From Flavobacteriaceae bacterium CG2_30_31_66 (GTDB taxonomy: Bacteria > Bacteroidota > Bacteroidia > Flavobacteriales > Flavobacteriaceae), in assembly GCA_001873065.1 (NCBI GenBank), contig MNYM01000005.1:1-64000 (forward strand): 64,000 nucleotides of DNA. The letters are read 5' to 3'. Shown here piece after piece: positions 62,520 to 64,000 of this stretch. The notes under the pieces were generated by a model that was not told the DNA's origin, searched no databases, and worked only from the letters and a program-made list of their open reading frames with translations. Position 1 is the stretch's first letter. Each line of letters begins with the position of its first letter. A program made the position numbers and the translations under genes.

Positions 62520-63125
62520 ATGAAAAAAAATACGGTTTTTTTATTATTAGACGGAGAATCTCCCAATAATTTGCCTGATTTTTCTGATTATAGCTTGATT
62601 TGTGCTACTGATGGTGCCTATAAATATCTGCAAGAAAACCAAATTACACCAAATTTTGTGAGTGGTGATTTTGATGATGCTCATTCTATCTCTAATGATA
62701 TTGAGGTAATTCAAACACCCGACCAAAATTTTACTGATTTTGATAAAATCTTACAAATTTTGTTTGAAAAAAGCTATAAAAACATTGATGTTTATGGTGC
62801 AAGTGGCAAAGAACAAGACCATTTTTTGGGAAATTTACACACGGCTATTTGCTGGAAAAACGAACTAGAAATTACATTTTTTGACAATTATGGAACTTAT
62901 TTTTTGGCAAAAAAAAATACGAAGATTTCAAACTGTTTGCATAAAATAATTTCATTACTCCCATTGCCAAATGCAACTAAAATCAACACAACAGGATTGC
63001 AATATCCTTTAAATAAAGAAGATTTGACATTTGGAAAACGCATTGGTACAAGAAATAAAGCGATTGAAAATGAAGTAACCATTTCTTTTGAAGAAGGAGA
63101 ATTGGTAATATTTGTAAATGATTGA
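62520..63125 (+). CDS. Thiamine pyrophosphokinase
   Basis: 201 residues. TPK catalytic domain: LLDGESPN, CATDGAYKYL, and the metal/phosphate motif PNFVSGDFDD near 58, then TPDQNFTDFDKIL, the D-x3-D-K site, and GASGKEQDHFLGNLHTA. The C-terminal thiamine-binding part has the LPLPNATKINTTGLQYPL segment. It converts thiamine to thiamine pyrophosphate. No TPP riboswitch is visible upstream; the promoter abuts the ATG, so there is no room for one. Confidence 0.93.
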   Translation: MKKNTVFLLLDGESPNNLPDFSDYSLICATDGAYKYLQENQITPNFVSGDFDDAHSISNDIEVIQTPDQNFTDFDKILQILFEKSYKNIDVYGASGKEQDHFLGNLHTAICWKNELEITFFDNYGTYFLAKKNTKISNCLHKIISLLPLPNATKINTTGLQYPLNKEDLTFGKRIGTRNKAIENEVTISFEEGELVIFVND

Positions 63126-63135
63126 AAAGAATTTA

Positions 63136-63170
63136 AAAGTCAAAAAGCCGAAAGTCGGAAAGTCAAAAAA
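63136..63170. repeat. AAAGTC short-period repeat
   Basis: Low-complexity run AAAAGTC-AAAAAGCCG-AAAGTCGG-AAAGTC-AAAAAA. Together with the following ACTTTGCGGTTAA segment (about 63206) it looks like the degenerate intergenic repeats common in flavobacterial genomes. No coding capacity. Confidence 0.5.
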
Positions 63171-63228
63171 TCTTTGCTAAGCTATCTGATTTGACTTTAG
63201 AAACTTTGCGGTTAATCTTTGAAACAAA

Positions 63229-63462
63229 ATGAACAGAAAAATAAAGCTACTATGGGATTTTAGAGGCGAAGATGCCTCAGAAACCGCCAAACATCACACC
63301 ATCCATTTGAAAGAATTTGCAACTTTAGAACAATTGCATTTTTATGAAATTGATGTTTCAGAAACAAATCCAATGTTGGTTTCAGCATTTATAGTTGTTG
63401 ATGAAACTGATATGAGAACATTTAGAGACGCTTTAAAACCTCAAAGAGGTGAGATTGCTTAA
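63229..63462 (+). CDS. Hypothetical small protein
   Basis: 77 residues, soluble alpha/beta, no Cys: MNRKIKLLWDFRGEDASETA, HHTIHLKEF, then a strand with LVSAFIVVDETDMRTFRDALKPQRG. The composition and separate intergenic setting make it a likely real gene; relatives occur next to other housekeeping genes in flavobacteria as far as I recall. No function can be assigned. Confidence 0.65.
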   Translation: MNRKIKLLWDFRGEDASETAKHHTIHLKEFATLEQLHFYEIDVSETNPMLVSAFIVVDETDMRTFRDALKPQRGEIA

Positions 63463-63771
63463 ACTGTTAATTTTGTTATTATTAAAATAGATTTACCCTA
63501 AAAGTTTCTGCCAAATATTTTTATTTAAGAGCAGGTATAATTCTTTTTTTTATAAATTAAAACTATTTTTATGGACTCGCATATCATTCTTAAAATATTC
63601 GTTTTAATAACAAGTAAACCCCACAATAAACAATTAATTTTCAAAACGATGGTTAAATTACAACACCAGAATCATAAATATAGAAAATACTTAACTCCAA
63701 AAATATCATTTTTTTAAAGATACAAGTCTCAGAATTATCCTTTAAAAATGCTTATTTAATTACTCAATTGT

Positions 63772-63802
63772 TTTGAATAAGGGTTTAAAAAATCTATTTT
63801 TG
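63772..63802 (+). promoter_or_regulatory. Promoter upstream of the right-edge gene
   Basis: TTTG, 19 nt, TATTTTTG: both elements match at the expected spacing. It predicts a leader of about 140 nt before the ATG at 63947. Confidence 0.65.
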
Positions 63803-63810
63803 CGATCAAT

Positions 63811-63918
63811 ATGAAAAATATAATTTCATTTATTCTAATCACTTCGCCACAAATACCAACCCATTATCCAGAATTTCTATCAAAATTTAAATTAAATTTA
63901 TTGGTGATTGAATATTAA
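63811..63918 (+). CDS. Possible leader peptide (35 codons)
   Basis: ATG 8 nt after the -7 box, TAA at 63916-63918. The peptide (MKNIISFILITSPQIPTHYP at the start) has no recognised family. It could be an upstream open frame regulating the next gene, or chance. Low confidence. Confidence 0.2.
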   Translation: MKNIISFILITSPQIPTHYPEFLSKFKLNLLVIEY

Positions 63919-63946
63919 ATTATCAACTCAAGAAAATATCAACCAA

Positions 63947-64000
63947 ATGAAAAAAGTATTTAATTTATTCGATTTAAAACAAAAAGTAAATTATAAAACC
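63947..64000 (+). CDS. Probable SulP-family anion transporter (N-terminal 18 codons only)
   Basis: Only MKKVFNLFDLKQKVNYKT is visible before the window ends. The pattern N-F-x-LKQKVNYKTE is how many flavobacterial SulP (sulfate permease/bicarbonate transporter) proteins begin. With so few residues the call rests on recollection of that N-terminus and is tentative. It has a long leader behind a complete promoter. Confidence 0.4.
   Translation, partial: MKKVFNLFDLKQKVNYKT

Larger units (their letters stand above)
63463..63946. other. 484-nt intergenic region before the right-edge gene
   Basis: AT-rich. Bases 63463-63770 hold nothing convincing. A complete promoter lies at 63772-63802 and a 35-codon open frame follows (63811-63918). 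No terminator hairpin is evident after 63462. Confidence 0.5.

Noticed and set aside
63571..63717. 48-codon open frame before the right-edge promoter
   Set aside because: Basic, AT-driven composition, no promoter or recognised motif.

Overview
The window is about 64 kb of AT-rich chromosomal DNA from a marine-type Bacteroidota, most likely a Flavobacteriaceae member close to Polaribacter or Tenacibaculum (inferred from gene content; no search was run). Supporting signs are the Bacteroidota promoter element TAnnTTTG in front of many genes, a type IX secretion C-terminal sorting domain on a laminarinase-type enzyme, a long N/Q-rich insertion in Rho, a mevalonate pathway, and family-restricted proteins (BT_3928 family, DUF1599, DUF4293, DUF5522). 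Several likely starts are TTG or GTG, and eight starts were chosen further downstream than the longest open frame.

Layout. 1-8.3 kb: a YgiQ radical SAM enzyme cut by the left edge, two exported serine hydrolases of the S15/CocE type, two small DUF proteins and a secreted family 16 glycoside hydrolase. 8.3-18.3 kb: housekeeping genes (pyrF, tpiA, prmA, clpS, a tRNA-Arg, a Ca/Na antiporter, a crotonase-fold protein, BT_3928 and DUF1599 proteins, a LOG-family protein, folP, cdaA). 18.3-21.4 kb: truA with an ABC exporter, divergent from a small phosphoesterase. 21.4-24.8 kb: a TPR histidine kinase, a lipoprotein with a duplicated domain and a LuxR-type response regulator, with three copies of a palindrome just upstream of the regulator. 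25-27.7 kb: a DUF4293 protein and rho.

27.7-50.1 kb is the most interesting part. A FIST-domain protein and a 1160-residue hybrid histidine kinase, whose N-terminus resembles the H-NOX-associated domain, are transcribed leftward. Diverging from them is a 17-kb one-strand exopolysaccharide cluster: ugd, uxs, an Hpt phosphotransfer protein, a stand-alone receiver, a pseudo-receiver fused to the initiating sugar transferase, a short TolC-like protein, a Wzc-like protein, flippase, polymerase/ligase, a phosphoribosyltransferase-HAD fusion, four glycosyltransferases and an acyltransferase, closed by a strong terminator. The layout suggests a phosphorelay feeding directly into polysaccharide assembly, possibly sensing nitric oxide by analogy with NosP/NahK.

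50.2-64 kb: an envelope-biogenesis block on the minus strand (PpiD-like isomerase, CorC/HlyC-type protein, LptC, TPR protein, outer-membrane barrel, coaX), a tRNA-Phe, then an RsuA-type pseudouridine synthase and an isoprenoid group (UbiA-type prenyltransferase, mevalonate-kinase-like GHMP kinase, MORN/YwqK protein, mevalonate diphosphate decarboxylase), divergent from thiamine pyrophosphokinase. The right edge holds the first 18 codons of what looks like a SulP transporter. I saw no insertion sequence, prophage, CRISPR array or rRNA.
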